A stretch of 64,000 bases of DNA from Neurospora intermedia. Lineage: Eukaryota > Ascomycota > Sordariomycetes > Sordariales > Sordariaceae. The stretch spans positions 682,001-746,000 of the forward strand of contig BTPP01000010.1 of assembly GCA_037102815.1 (NCBI GenBank), read 5' to 3'. How positions within the stretch are numbered: the stretch's first letter is position 1; each line of letters starts with the position of its first letter. A model generated the notes under the pieces. That model made no database searches. It was not told where the DNA came from and worked only from the letters and a program-made list of their open reading frames with translations. Position numbers and translations under genes: made by a program. This document shows, in pieces, positions 10,408-21,666 of this stretch.

Positions 10408-11879
10408 TTACCATTTTCGCTGTTCGTTCGGGTCAAACGGTCTTGGATCGAGCGGCGAGACTGTTGTTTGTGGGACTTTGAAATCCATCTTTGACTGTGC
10501 CGATATTCGTCGCATATCCATCTCGAACTGCCCATCGCGACCCAGCTGTATCAAGCTCTGCTGGTCCATGCTCTTCCTGTCCGGAAGCTCATCTAAAAAC
10601 CGCGGAACGAAACAACACGTTAGTGAACTGACTGGCAACAGGAAGGGGCGGGACGGGCAATGAACCACGGAAAGAACTTACCAAACACATTCTCCAACAC
10701 CGATACAAAAACAAGCAAACCCAACAAGGCAGGAATAAACTGCCCATACGACCATTCCAACTCCGAATCATCCTCCATCCACCCGTTCGCATGCATCCAA
10801 TCCCTCAGCTCGACTGACGACACCAGCGACGCAAAGCCAACGCCGATATTCGACAACAGCATGACAGTCCTCAGGCCCCACGACCACCGACTCTTCCTCG
10901 CTCCCTTCCCGCGCCATCGATGCGCCGCCATGGATAACCCGGCCGCAATCAAAATCAGCAAACTCATCAAGAACAGCGCCTGTCCATTTGGATGAGAATA
11001 CTGGTCGTACCCATCCACCAACTTCAATCCGGGCGCCAGGATCGCGTGCTTGAAGAAACACTGCGCCGGCAAGATCTGCAAGGGAGTATGGTCCGCGACC
11101 GAGGGCATCCCTTTGCCTCCGACGGATCGACTAACGAAAAAGACCATGCCGGACAGGATGAGGTTGGTCAAAATGGTGACAACGCGCAACCCGTCGGCAA
11201 GCAGGCGCCGACGATGGAAGTACTTGCAGTGTACGAGCAGGGCGTTGGCGTGGGTGACGGAGCAGAGGACGAGCCATTGGCCGATGAGATTGAGATGGTA
11301 GGTCGAGAAGGAGCACCAGGTCTTGAGGGCCGCGATGGAGGTGGCCATGCCCAAGACGAGCTGCTGGTCGGACCACGAGATCAGGATGGTATCGGCGATG
11401 TTCCACCAGTGCTTGGTCGAGTGCTTCTCATGGTCGCCTTTATGACTTTGGCCGAAGATCTCATGGCATTCGACGGAGTGGATGAATAACGCCAGTAATG
11501 TCGAGGCGGCGAAGGATATGACGAAGCCGACCAAGGTCTATTACATGTAGCATACATTCAGTAATTGGAGGTCAAAGGTGGGTCGGATGACAACAACGAA
11601 CAACAACTTAACAAACAAAAAAACAGCGCCAAAAAGATAAAGAGGGGGATGATTGAGTAAAAGAAGAAGAGAAAAAAAAAAGTTATATCGACTTACACCG
11701 ACACCTGCTACATCCGGGTTAGGTTGTAGAGACTGCAACTCCTCCTGGAGCGCAACACTTGTAAAGCCCAGTATGTCGTCCGCTACCGTACTCGTATTGT
11801 CACGAAAGCCGGCAATGGAGTAGTCGCAGTGGTAATATTCGTCCCCTTTTGGGGCGCAGGTTGATAAGTGGGAGCCCAT
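10408..11879 (-). CDS. Multipass membrane protein, unknown function (407 aa)
   Basis: Exons are 11697-11879, 10682-11537 and 10408-10592. Donors GTAAGT and acceptors TAG are good and the phases agree. After a soluble N-terminus with cysteines (STCAPKGDEYYHCDYS), about seven hydrophobic segments follow. They include VGFVISFAASTLLALFIH, ISWSDQQLVLGMATSIAA, LNLIGQWLVLCSVTHANA, VVTILTNLILSGMVFFVS, ALFLMSLLILIAAGLS, VMLLSNIGVGFASLVSS and FIPALLGLLVFVSVLEN. The cytosolic tail is charged and ends near residue 407. The layout resembles fungal seven-helix membrane proteins, but no receptor motif is recognised. It is probably in the plasma or an internal membrane; the function is unknown. Confidence 0.82.
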
Positions 11880-12206
11880 TGACGATTGACGACCGTACTA
11901 GAGACCGTAAGGACGACGACGACGACGACTCACTGCCAGAACAGGAGGAGCATGGATGCCGGTATCAATCAGGGCAGGATATGTCAAACGCGACCCAACT
12001 ATCCACTGATGTGCTGCTCAAAACGGAGGAAATTTTGTGAGAAGGAAGGATTAAAGAGAAATTGCGCGGCCATCAGAGCGACAGTGAGAGAACAGGACTT
12101 AGGGACTGAAAGGGTGACTTTGGGGAGAGGGGGGTGGAAGGTTCAAACACCGCCAGGGATGGTCAAATACCAAGCCATGTAATTTTAAATGTTGGCTGAT
12201 CCTAGT
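11880..12206. other. Intergenic, promoter of the membrane protein gene
   Basis: A 327-bp spacer with a short GAC microsatellite near 11914-11930. No supported gene is seen. Confidence 0.4.
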
Positions 12207-12294
12207 CTACTTCGGTCCACAGTGACCAGGGTCTGTCCTCGTTCTGGATTGATCCCTCGTGGCCATCCGAAAGTCTAACTTGATTGAGCTTTGT

Positions 12295-12701
12295 CTAGTG
12301 TAGGTACCCAGAGACCTGGAGCGACATCCCCTGGTCCTGGTCGTGATCACGGACATGGGCATGATGTGCAGACACCCGCGGGATGGATGGCGGAGGCAGA
12401 TCACTAAGTTCATCCCCATCGGGCGGACGAGATTGATAACAACAGCGTCTATATCCGTCATCACAGTAACTTGTAAGCGGACACTTGCTTTTTGTTGAGG
12501 TGAAAGGACCTGTAGCCATTCTTCCATATGATAGACCTGAGCCAATGGGACAACTACTGACAATACGTACATACAAATCGCTCTATTCGCATAACCATAG
12601 CAGAGCATCACAATGAGCAGCCAAACGCCTGGTATCTCGCCATGCCGTTTATGTGCTTGGATAGCGCGCAAAAAGGCAAACCCGCTCAGACAAAAAGTCA
12701 T
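12295..12701 (-). CDS. Possible small membrane-protein gene or remnant
   Basis: Weak call. From an ATG at 12701 the frame encodes a hydrophobic stretch (PGVWLLIVMLCYGYANRAI). A donor-like GTATGT follows near 12553. In another frame, a Pro/Asp-rich segment (RPPDGDELSDLPPPSIPRV) then runs to a TAG at 12295-12297. The nearest acceptor would make a 38-nt intron, which is too short for this genome; a further acceptor would give about 65 nt. An in-frame stop directly upstream of the ATG means any earlier exon is unresolved. It could be a small membrane protein, the end of a larger gene or a relic. Confidence 0.28.
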
Positions 12702-12989
12702 CCAAGCTCACAACATCATGCGTCCCTTTTGCGAACGCCGCAGCCGATGTCCCAAAATCCTCTTCCTGAATATCCACCGGTGCGGACCAATCGGGGGATA
12801 AAAGTCAGGATAATAGCTCCTTCTCAGTATCCTATCAAGTCTTCTTGGATAGAAGTCAGGGTAAATCTGTCTCGAGAGGTTTGCCTTTGCACCCGAGCAG
12901 CCAATATTCCCCCTTCTCATGTGGTCGTCGTTTCGTACGCGACCGATTTGTTCTGCTTGCTAGCAGAGCTGCTGTCGATCAAGTCCATC

Positions 12990-14669
12990 CTACTCCTTCT
13001 TGACAACCGTGTTTCCCCTGGAATTACCAGATGGTCCGCGAGGGGGCTCGCGACGGGGCGTATTGCACGGCCTGTAGTAACTTGACTCAGGTCGGCCCGG
13101 GTACTGAAAATAGACCGGCGGCGGAGTGAGCCTTCCACGTACTCCGAGAGGTGAACGGGCCCGGTAGCTAGCAGAAGTGTTAGAATGGCGGGTTGGAGGG
13201 GAGCGTGATCTGGCGCGGTCTTTCGGAATGTGCTGGGAAGGGCTTTGGGAAGGCCTTGTAAGACGAGCCCCCATGGCTAGTCCCTCAAAAAAGGCTTTGC
13301 AAACATCAGGACGATCGGTATAGTTGGGAACCGAGGGCCCGATGTAGTTCTGAAGCATGATCAGAAGCTTGAGCCGCTCACTCTCTTCGGTGGTGCGGCT
13401 CACAGCAACATCCAAGATGCCTGGCCCTCTTTTGACTAAGGACACGTTTTGACGAGAGTTGTACTGACGAGATTTGTTCTGGCGAGAGTTGCCCGTTGAC
13501 GTGGCTGAGAAACCATTGGCATGGCTGGTCGCAGAGGCCTTGGAAGACGCTGGTGGACGGGACCAGCGCTCCAGTTTTCTCCAAAGCTCCGAGTCCCTCA
13601 GCGCCTTATCTGCAACAACCGCCTTTGCCATTTGCTCTCCGACATACAAACCGTCAGATTCGACCATGGCGTCTCGGAGCTTGACGTTGAAACTGCACTT
13701 GCCGCCCACATTTTCACCCAAAACCCATTCAGGGTTAAACCCAAGCGACTGACACCTCAATGACAGTTTTTTCTTAGCGTTTACATCATAGGAAATAGCC
13801 TGAGGCTGGTCCTTCTTCGGTCCCCTTGGAATGTTACCAAAGGGGACGTTGGTAGAGGGGCGGCTCGCGCTGGTGCTGCGGGTTTGGAGCGTCTGGTCAT
13901 TCGCGTGCTCAGAGGATCCAACAGAAGGTTTAGCCACGGCTGCAGTGGCTGCCTTTGCCTTTACCTTTCCGGGGGCTTGCAATCCCCCAAGGCCCCCGTG
14001 CACATCGCCCTTCACACGCTCCTGACTCTGTGAGAAGAAGGTATGGCCAGCATGAGATCGGAACACTGGCTGAGAGCCGCCCCAGCTGTCCGGGGCACGT
14101 AGAGACTTTGTATCCATCCAAGGATTGGCCAGAATAGAGTTCTTGAACCAACCCTGAGGTGTTCCCGGCACGGGCTTTGGGCCGGCCGGCACCTGTGAAT
14201 GGAGGAGAGAAGACAAGGGATTTTTGATGCCAGGTAGCTCTTTAACGACGCCAACTTTTCCGGGCGCAGGGCGAATGGCCAATGGCCCTTTTTGACTGCC
14301 ATCCAACGGCGAACTGCCGGCGGTGGGGGTGGAGGCGATTTCACCTGGCTCTGAGACCTTTTAGTACTGCGATCACAAAAAGAAAACAAGACACAAGCGG
14401 AAAGAGGTAACAAACCGAGCTCACTGCTTGAACCACGGTCCGAGACGCGCAGGGGAGGAATATTTTGGAACGTAGGGACAACTTCCGCGGTGGTTAATCA
14501 AAGAACTAGAGGGAATGAGGGTGATAAAGGAAGCAAAGAAATATCCCATACCGGTTCCCTCCCTCCTGACCGACGGGAGCGACGTCTCATTGCTGCTGCG
14601 CCCGGTTGAGAGTGGGTATGGCGCGGGCAGCTGGGCTAGCAGCTTGTCAATCAGATCGTCGTCTGGCAT
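12990..14669 (-). CDS. Unknown protein, 514 aa, RS/Pro-rich tail
   Basis: Not recognised. Exons are 14552-14669, 14416-14481 and 12990-14350; phases agree throughout. It starts MPDDDLIDKLLAQLPAPYP. A low-complexity N-terminal half (Gly/Lys/Ala/Ser) contains a conserved-looking NSILANPWMD motif. A compact region of about 70 residues follows (KLSLRCQSLGFNPEW, FNVKLRDAMVES, AVVADKALRDSELWRKL) that looks folded. Next come Asn/Gln/Arg repeats (SRQNKSRQYNSRQN), a helical segment (RLKLLIMLQNYIGPSVPNY) and an Arg/Ser/Pro-rich tail (RARSRSPPTR). The basic RS-like tail suggests a nuclear or RNA-associated role, but this is only inference. There is no signal peptide or membrane span. Confidence 0.78.
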
Positions 14670-16372
14670 CTTTTTGATGATGTTATCTGTTACGCTTCTG
14701 TCGTGTCGCGTCGGGAATAGAGTCCTGATTGCTAAGGCGAAGACGAAGAAATGGTGATAGAAACCGATGTGCCGAGAGGAAACCAGCTCAGACCTATTCT
14801 GGAACAAGGTGGGGGAAAAGCAAGAGGCCAAGGTTCGGTGGAGATTGGGAAGGCGCTGCCGTCCTAACGTCGCTGCCCTTTGGAACAACAGGTAAGGAAG
14901 GTACGAGGCCGGGAGTGGCCTAACGACGGAAAACCGGACGAAACCCAGGCAGGAGAGCGGGCCACCCGGGTCTGAAATCAACACGGCGAACTCGGTAATG
15001 ACTGTATCGTGACCTCCCGTCTGCCTCAGTACCCTATCATACTCATCCTAAGTGGCATTGCACAAGACAAACAGGCGCCAGCCAAAAGCCCATGGGACCC
15101 AGGATGAGATATATGGAACATGTTCAGTATGAACGCGGGAAACATCCGGTGGAATATCCAGCAATATCATCATTCTCCGGCTGTGCAGAAGACCAGATTT
15201 CGTCGTACGCAATTACTTCCCATCTCCAAGCAACCCATGAGATTGTTTCGCGGGCAGGAGACAGTATGTTTGAGTTTGACATCCTCGAATTCAACAGAAG
15301 TAGCTCGCAACCTCCATTGGATTGACACTCGAGCTTGACAAATGGCAGTATCCCCATGCTCGAAATCAAGATAGGGAAAATCGACCTGAGCGCAAAGACA
15401 TGATGTGGAAAGCTGTACAGTATCAGTGCACAGCAGAGAGACTGTTGTCTAGGTGGTTTGAATAGACGGGCAACTACCATATAAAATAGCCCTTGATGCC
15501 AGAGGGTATGCATATGACACTCGCTGATGGCCAGGCCCCGAGGCAGCGAATATTCCATCAAATAGCTCAGTAAGATGCCAACCAGTGAAGCATGAATTGT
15601 TCATGGTGAGGTAAGTACTTTGAAGGTCGAGGAGGCTTTCCAGAGCTGTTGTGTTGAGGCAAGAAGGCTGGTTGTTCGAGAACTAGAGTCCTCGGACTTG
15701 CGCCTGGGGCCATCGCTGCCAGATGTGAACATGACATAGTGTTATCCAGTCAGGAGTGCCCAAGAGTAAGGAGTATGAATGGACAAGTTTCCAAAATCCG
15801 CGCGCGATGTTGTAGGGTGCAATGCCATCGAAGTGTCCAACGTAAAGGATGTTGTCGTCGAGTTAAGATGTCTTGGCGAAGTCTACAAAGATGTTCATGC
15901 ATTCCATGTCGACCGTCGGTTCTTGTACCGATTGGTTCAACTTTGTCGAATAGTGGGGCTGCTGCTGTCGGCGATGGTCAAGTCCATTGCTCTGATTTGC
16001 AGTTTCAGATGGTGAGGGGATATAGACGCGGAAAGTACCGTAGGATGTGTCTGGAAAAATAGGCTTCAAAGATGACCTGAATCATGGAGACCCCATGAAA
16101 CTGATACTTTTCCCTTTTGCCATCCGAGAATGAATTCCCTACCATTACCCAACTGGCCCCATCATCACCGACGGCGGTTACACGTTCTTTCGCCTGCGGT
16201 GCCTTAGTTGCTGAACTTCCTCTTCCGGGAATCAACGGCTTCACGTTAGCAACTATGAATGTATCGATGAGGACAGGAGTGTTTGACTGAGGGACCAGCA
16301 ATACATTCAGATATCAAGCACTGTTGTTGAGGATCAGGGAGACGGTAAGGTAGCTAGCTCACTCACTCACTC
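14670..16372. other. Long intergenic region, no confident gene
   Basis: Open frames on the minus strand (15124-15561 and 16005-16301) have a protein-like stretch (VANVKPLIPGRGSS) but no good start, splice sites or recognised family. They may be remnants or noncoding transcripts. Confidence 0.4.
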
Positions 16373-16481
16373 ATCGTTTCAGTCATTTATATTCACCGTT
16401 AGGCACGTCTCATGCCCTACGGGAGGCCGAAGTAGACATTACATAGTAAACATAACAACAACAACAGATCGTTTCAGTTAT
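16373..16481 (+). repeat. Short retroposon-like element with flanking direct repeats
   Basis: The 14-bp repeats ATCGTTTCAGTCAT (16373-16386) and ATCGTTTCAGTTAT (16468-16481) flank an 81-bp core. The core ends in a simple tail, AACAACAACAACAG. A similar core with the same type of tail lies at 57211-57284. Terminal simple tail plus target-site-like duplication is the SINE/LINE-derived pattern. It is too short to classify, and the flanking repeat could be chance. Confidence 0.5.
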
Positions 16482-16869
16482 GGCGGGGTTGCCTTCTAGC
16501 TCTTGGCGCCAAGGCCCCCTTTCACCCCTCCCTCCCTATTCATAGTACACTTGGGCATTATAGGGCCAGAGGTCAAAGGGTACTATTTTGACGAAATAGG
16601 TTGGATATGCATTAGACTAGTGTGTAAGGATAATAGATATTTGTTGTCTATGGACGATGAGTTGGCGATTCATCAGCGAGTCGTCGGTGTGACGTAATTG
16701 ACTTGAAGCTATAGTCATTTGTCAGCATCAACACCCCGCCATTATTCCCGCAGTGCTCGAGACAACAAACAAGAGAAACGAAGCTTGATATTAAGCTCTC
16801 CTTCTTCTTCATACCACTGTGATAGCATCAATTCTTTGCCTCAAAGTTCACACTATCCATCAAACCATC

Positions 16870-18252
16870 ATGGCTTCAGCAATCGTCCTCGGCGCGACCG
16901 GTAAGCCACTCCTGCGTTCATCACCCGCCATAACTCATGAACTCACCACGTTTCTCCCTCAGGAATTATCGGTCGCGAGCTAATCAAAGAGCTTTCCGCC
17001 CACCCTTCCCAATGGAAGTCCATCCATGCTCTCTCTCGCTCCAAGAAGGAAGACTTCGGCAACCCTAGCGTCCAGCAGCACCACATCGACCTGCTCAACT
17101 CTGCCCAGGACATGGCCAAGGACCTTTCAGCCATCCGCGACCTAAATGCCGTCGAGCACGTCTTCTTCTGCGCCTGGCTGCAAAAGGCCACGGAGAAGGA
17201 AAACGCGGACGTCAACGGTGCCATGCTCCAGAACTTCCTGGACGCCCTCGAAATCACCGGCGCCGTCTCCAACCTCAAGCGTATTGTTTTGGTCACCGGT
17301 TGCAAGCAGTACGGCGTGCACTTGGGCCAGGCCAAGGTCCCGATGCTCGAGTCCGACCCTTGGTTGCGCGACGAAAGCAAGTGGCCGCCCAACTTCTACT
17401 ATCGCCAGCAGGATATCCTCACGGCCTTTTGCGGCAAGGGAAGCAAGCACCCGGAGATCAGCTGGACTGTGACCTACCCCAACGACGTCATCGGGTATGC
17501 CAGCGGTAACTTTATGAACCTGGCTACCGATATCGCCATCTACGCGGCTGTGAACAAGGAGCTCGGTCGGGATCTGGAATTCCCAGGCAACGAGACTTTC
17601 TATACCAAGTTCGACGTCTTCACCAGCAGCAAGCTGCACGCGCAGTTCTGCGTGTGGGCGGTGCAGGAGCCCAAGACGGCGAATGAAGGCTTCAACGTGT
17701 TCAACGGCGACGTGCAGAGCTGGCAGGATCTGTGGCCTAGAGTGGCGAAGCATTTCGGGATGAAGGTTAAGGCGGACCAATTCGCTTCTCCTGCTCCCAA
17801 AGATCTGGCGAATCTGGTTCAGCTCACCGAGAAAGCGCCGCAGCCGGTGACAATGCTGGCGAAGGAGCTCGGACTGGAGGGAGCCAAGTCGATCCCGCCT
17901 AGTCAGCTGGAGCAGAGGATCAGCTTGGTGAAGTGGTCGAAGACCGAGGAGGTGAAGCAGGCTTGGAACAAGCTTGCCGACAGAGAGGGGTTGCAGAAGG
18001 ATGCTTTGGAGAAGGCGACTTGGGCGTTTACTGACTTTATTCTGGGGAGAAACTATGATGTGGTGGGTAGCATGAGCAAGGCTAGGGAGGCTGGGTGGAC
18101 TGGGTACGTATTCATCGACACTCTTTTTTCACGATGATGGACATCCGCTAACGTTAGATCTTTCTCACATCAGATACATGGACACGTGGAAGTCGCTGTC
18201 GGACACTTTCGGCGAACTTGAGGAGGCGCGTGTCATCCCCAAGACTCACTGA
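16870..18252 (+). CDS. PRISE-type NAD(P)H reductase (iridoid synthase-like SDR)
   Basis: An atypical SDR of the progesterone 5-beta-reductase/iridoid synthase-like (PRISE) family, which reduces activated C=C bonds using NADPH; 416 residues. Exons are 16870-16900, 16963-18103 and 18174-18252. The N-terminus has the Rossmann glycine motif LGATGIIGRE (split by intron 1) and basic ALSRSKK after strand 2, which favours NADPH. The catalytic Lys is in TGCKQYG and the Tyr in NFYYRQQD, the diagnostic PRISE motifs. The proline-containing TYPNDVIGYA loop is also typical. The C-terminal 120 residues are an alpha-helical cap. No signal peptide is present, so it is probably cytosolic. Fungal substrates are unknown; some homologues sit in secondary-metabolite clusters, but no cluster is seen here. 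Confidence 0.9.
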
Positions 18253-18638
18253 ATCAGCACTACGTGATGCCGTAGGTGAAAAGTAGTCGGATAGAAGCTC
18301 TAGAATGCCGCTTGGCCAAAGAATAAAAAAGTGAAACCAAGAGGGGATTTGTTGTCCGACGTTTTAAGATAGAGTGAGCGGTAGAAGATTTTAGGTATAG
18401 CGAGACACCGTAGATACTCGGTTGGATACCACCAGTCAGCTGTATGTACCAACGGAAGTTGCGTGCCGGGTGAATGATAAGAGTACCAGTAGACATTTGG
18501 AAATGCATGTGACTGAAGTCGTAGGTATACCAAGAATTGGTTAGGGTTGGGTATCTTCCATCACATCTACCATCTTTCGTCTTCAACTTCCGATCTCACC
18601 AAACGCCCCACACCTTCAGCCGTCACTGCATCAATAAA
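18253..18638. other. Intergenic between convergent genes
   Basis: About 390 bp between two convergent 3' ends. Nothing else is seen. Confidence 0.4.
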
Positions 18639-19584
18639 TCATCGGGGAATCATCGCAAAACACCAATCACTCGGTTGCTCCTTGGTAGTCTGCAAATTGC
18701 TTTTCAACCAGCACCGGTGCTTGTTGCCCTTGTCACCATCCAGATAGCCCCAAGAGCAGCCGCTACACCTCTCCATGGCCGCACAGGCATCGATACACTC
18801 GGCCATATCGCCGGCGAGGAAGTTGCCGAGGTCGTCTGCGGTGTAGTCGACTCCGCAAAGGCGCAGAAAGATTTTTGCCAGCCCGGGAATCCTGTGCATC
18901 GTGTTGTTGGCGGCGGGACAGTCGGAGTAGGCTGTTGGTCTTGGTTTGTTGATTGATGACGACGTGGTGCTACTTGGAATGACTGTTGCGGTTGAGACTG
19001 CCGTTTGAGAATGACTGGGCATGAGTGAGGGTATGGTGGTGACATCTTGGATGCTCGATATAGGGAGGGCAGTTTGTGAGCTATTGCAAGTGTCAGCATA
19101 AATTGTAAATGCGTAAACTCAAAAAAACTATACCGTACCTTGATGTTCCAGGTGCTGTCGAACTAGACGTCGACTTTGACGACCTCGATAATCCAACACC
19201 AAGGCCCACACTCAGGGGAAGCACAATCACAAGCAGTATGACCGCTATGATAATCGCCCAGAGGACGCCTCTCCTTATACCCCATCTTTGTTGATACTTG
19301 CCGAGACAGCCTCGGTATTCTTCAGCCGGCGGTAGACTACCGCCAACCGTAGAACGAGAGGCCGCATAACTTCCAATTACCGATCCGCCTGCAGCAGCTC
19401 GCTCAGCCGCAAGGCCCTTTTCGTACTCTGGCGGTGTTGGTGATCCTTCACGAAAGAAGGTATACTGCGAGTCTTCTGCGTTCCCTCGCTCATCCTCCTG
19501 GTCATCATCTGCCCAGTATACCTCGGGCACATTCCCCCGCGTGGGCGAGTTTCTTGGTGACGGTTTTGGTTGAGGTTGGTCCAT
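18639..19584 (-). CDS. Single-pass membrane protein with Cys-rich PAN/apple-like ectodomain
   Basis: Exons are 19139-19584 and 18639-19080 (295 residues). The cytosolic N-terminus is acidic and Pro-rich with a PPEY motif, a possible WW/ubiquitin-ligase docking site. A basic stretch (QQRWGIRRG) precedes one membrane span (VLWAIIIAVILLVIVLPLSV). The outside then has a Ser/Thr-rich stalk and a C-terminal domain of about 95 residues with six to eight cysteines (SDCPAANN, LRLCGVDY, ECIDACAAMERCSGCSWGY, HRCWL, DWCFAM). The spacing looks like fungal PAN/apple-type carbohydrate- or protein-binding domains. The family has many lineage-specific members at the cell surface; the ligand is unknown. The topology and domain type are inferred from the pattern only. 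Confidence 0.82.
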
Positions 19585-20640
19585 GTGGTGTTTTGGTTGT
19601 TCTTGTGTAAAGCGGACGCGGTTTTAGTCTTTGACTTGTGGGGACGAAGACGATCCCTGAAGATGCGACAGATCTATTGGGAATCGCTCTGGAGCTCTAT
19701 GGTAGGGTTGTGGTGTATGGTAGGAGCTATGCGAGCGCTGAGGCCATCTCGCTCGCTTGTTGCCGTCTTTGAAGGTGTCTCGTCTGTTGCCGTAGGGGAT
19801 CGGCGTTGTAGTAAACTCAAAAGATGGTGCTGTCGGAATACGGCGCCGGTGGTTTTCGATTGCGCCGTAGCACATAAGCTGAAGAAGAAAGAAAAGAAGG
19901 AGAAAGAACGGATGCCATCCGGAGCGACAGACAGAACATCACTTGATGAGCATGAATCCGGCACCATGGGCTGCCCGTTTTCTGGAACAGGCGTTCGCCA
20001 AGGCCTCTCCCGAAGTTCCATTCCCTGTCCACCGCAATCTTGCGAAATTGCATCGCGACTTTTACGCTTTGACCCTTTGCCCGATCGGGAGTGTTTTAAT
20101 GCCAAGGTGACATCACATGTGGGCTCCTTTTCTCTTCTCGCCCGTCTCCGGCGCTGCCAAACTCCTTTGCTGTGCATTTGACCGTTTTAATCTCCTCAAA
20201 TGTCAATGATAAGAAGGATACACGGGACATGTAAGTATAGCAGATGCCCCTGTGCTATAACACATGTTATCGTGTGGTGCGATGGTGCTGGGGCTGTCTG
20301 CCCAGGGGAACCCGTCGTCGACATTTGTGATCCTAGACCAACAATGCAACAGGCTATGGCGATGTGGATGTGATATGTAGGTTTTCCGGATCTTCGAGAG
20401 GGAAATGAGCGCAGCGAAGCCAGGCATAAGATGAGGCATCTTGATACCTGAAATCCTGGTTGTTTGTACTGCTCACGAAGTCAAGAGGACTAGGCGGCTG
20501 AGGGCAAAGTGATGTTCAGATTTGGCCGATGATAACGAATCCGGTATCATTAATGGGAGCGTATAACAAAGCCAACCATGAAAGATGAGTCTAGGAGAAA
20601 GATGATGAATTACCAAGCGCTCTGGGGCCTGAAATGACCA
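19585..20640. other. Intergenic, no supported gene
   Basis: About 1.05 kb. The longest open frames (19570-20181 on + and 19674-20177 on -) overlap each other, have composition-biased sequence and match no family. Confidence 0.4.
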
Positions 20641-21666
20641 TCACTCCTCAGTGGTCGGTAGCTTCGGCTCTCTGCAACCGTTCGGTTCCACGAGTTGCTC
20701 TGGATGTTTGGAGGACTCCGTATCAGGTTCCTTCTCTTCTGATGCTTGCTCCGACAACTTCAAGCCTTCCAATGCTTCAGTAACGTCCGATGTCTGCTTC
20801 GATGCCTGGGAGGTTTCTTGTAGTGACGTTTTCGGACTACCTGGGATGTTAGGGGCGTCGTCGCCCTTCCGCCAGTACATGGTCGTGCTGGAGAATATGA
20901 AGTTCATGTCGGGAAAAGGATACTTGGTGTAAGTGGCATCCATCTTGGAGATGGGACCAATGAACTCGTTGAGGCTGGGGTCAAAGTCGACAACCTTTTC
21001 CCATTCTTCCAAACCTCCACCGATAAATGCAGCTGGAAGTGTAGCCAGAGCAAGGTAATACGTACGAAGCTCCATATGGATGCCATAGACCAAAGTATGT
21101 TCATCGACCATGGGAAATGCATCAGGGGTATCGGCAACTTCAAACCCAAGTTCGACACAGAAGTCCTTGTCGATCTGGGTGAACATGGGCTCCTGAATGA
21201 CACGTTTGATTTTGTGATCACTTTGAGATTCTGTCATACAGCATCAGTAACTGAAATCTCCCCAAGGCTATGGCCCACTGAGATACCGACCTAGGAAGTC
21301 TACAATGGCGCAAAAGGCTGCGGTCTGCATATGAGCGGTTCGCCTGGCCGCAAAGCTGCCATTGCTAGGATCATAGGGACCAGGCCCGAAACAAATGGCT
21401 TTGGTGATGGGTGGATGGTTGGACTCGGATCGAGCAGTGGCAATCAGGTCCTTCAGGGTCTTCCAGCAATCCGATATCTGCCACTCTTGTCTGGCCGTAT
21501 TGTGATGCTTGTGGATGTCGCTGACGGTGAATTCGGGGTTTGGATTTGGTCGGATTCTCAGCTCGTTCTCCTTGCTCTCATCCACATCTGTCTTGGGCTT
21601 TGGCACATTCCGGATGCGCCCGCGCTTCCGGCTTACTTGACTCCATTCTCCGTCCTGTTGTGGCAT
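20641..21666 (-). CDS. SRR1-like domain protein
   Basis: Exons are 21291-21666 and 20641-21230, joining at DFL/ESQSD (321 residues). The SRR1-like domain covers about residues 60-240: ICFGPGPYDP with the family's conserved glycine-rich turn, then AFCAIVDFL, EPMFTQIDKDFC and the typical MELRTYYLA segment. SRR1 proteins act in heme biosynthesis and clock/light-linked regulation in eukaryotes; the biochemistry is poorly known. The N-terminus is basic (SQVSRKRGRIRN) and the C-terminal 90 residues are Ser/Glu-rich and disordered. The start at 21666 was chosen because the upstream in-frame sequence has low-quality residues. Another ATG lies further up in the same frame. Confidence 0.8.

Noticed and set aside
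16411-16426. CCTACGGGAGG string like the conserved 16S rRNA motif
   Set aside because: Only about 11 bases agree and the flanks do not resemble rRNA.
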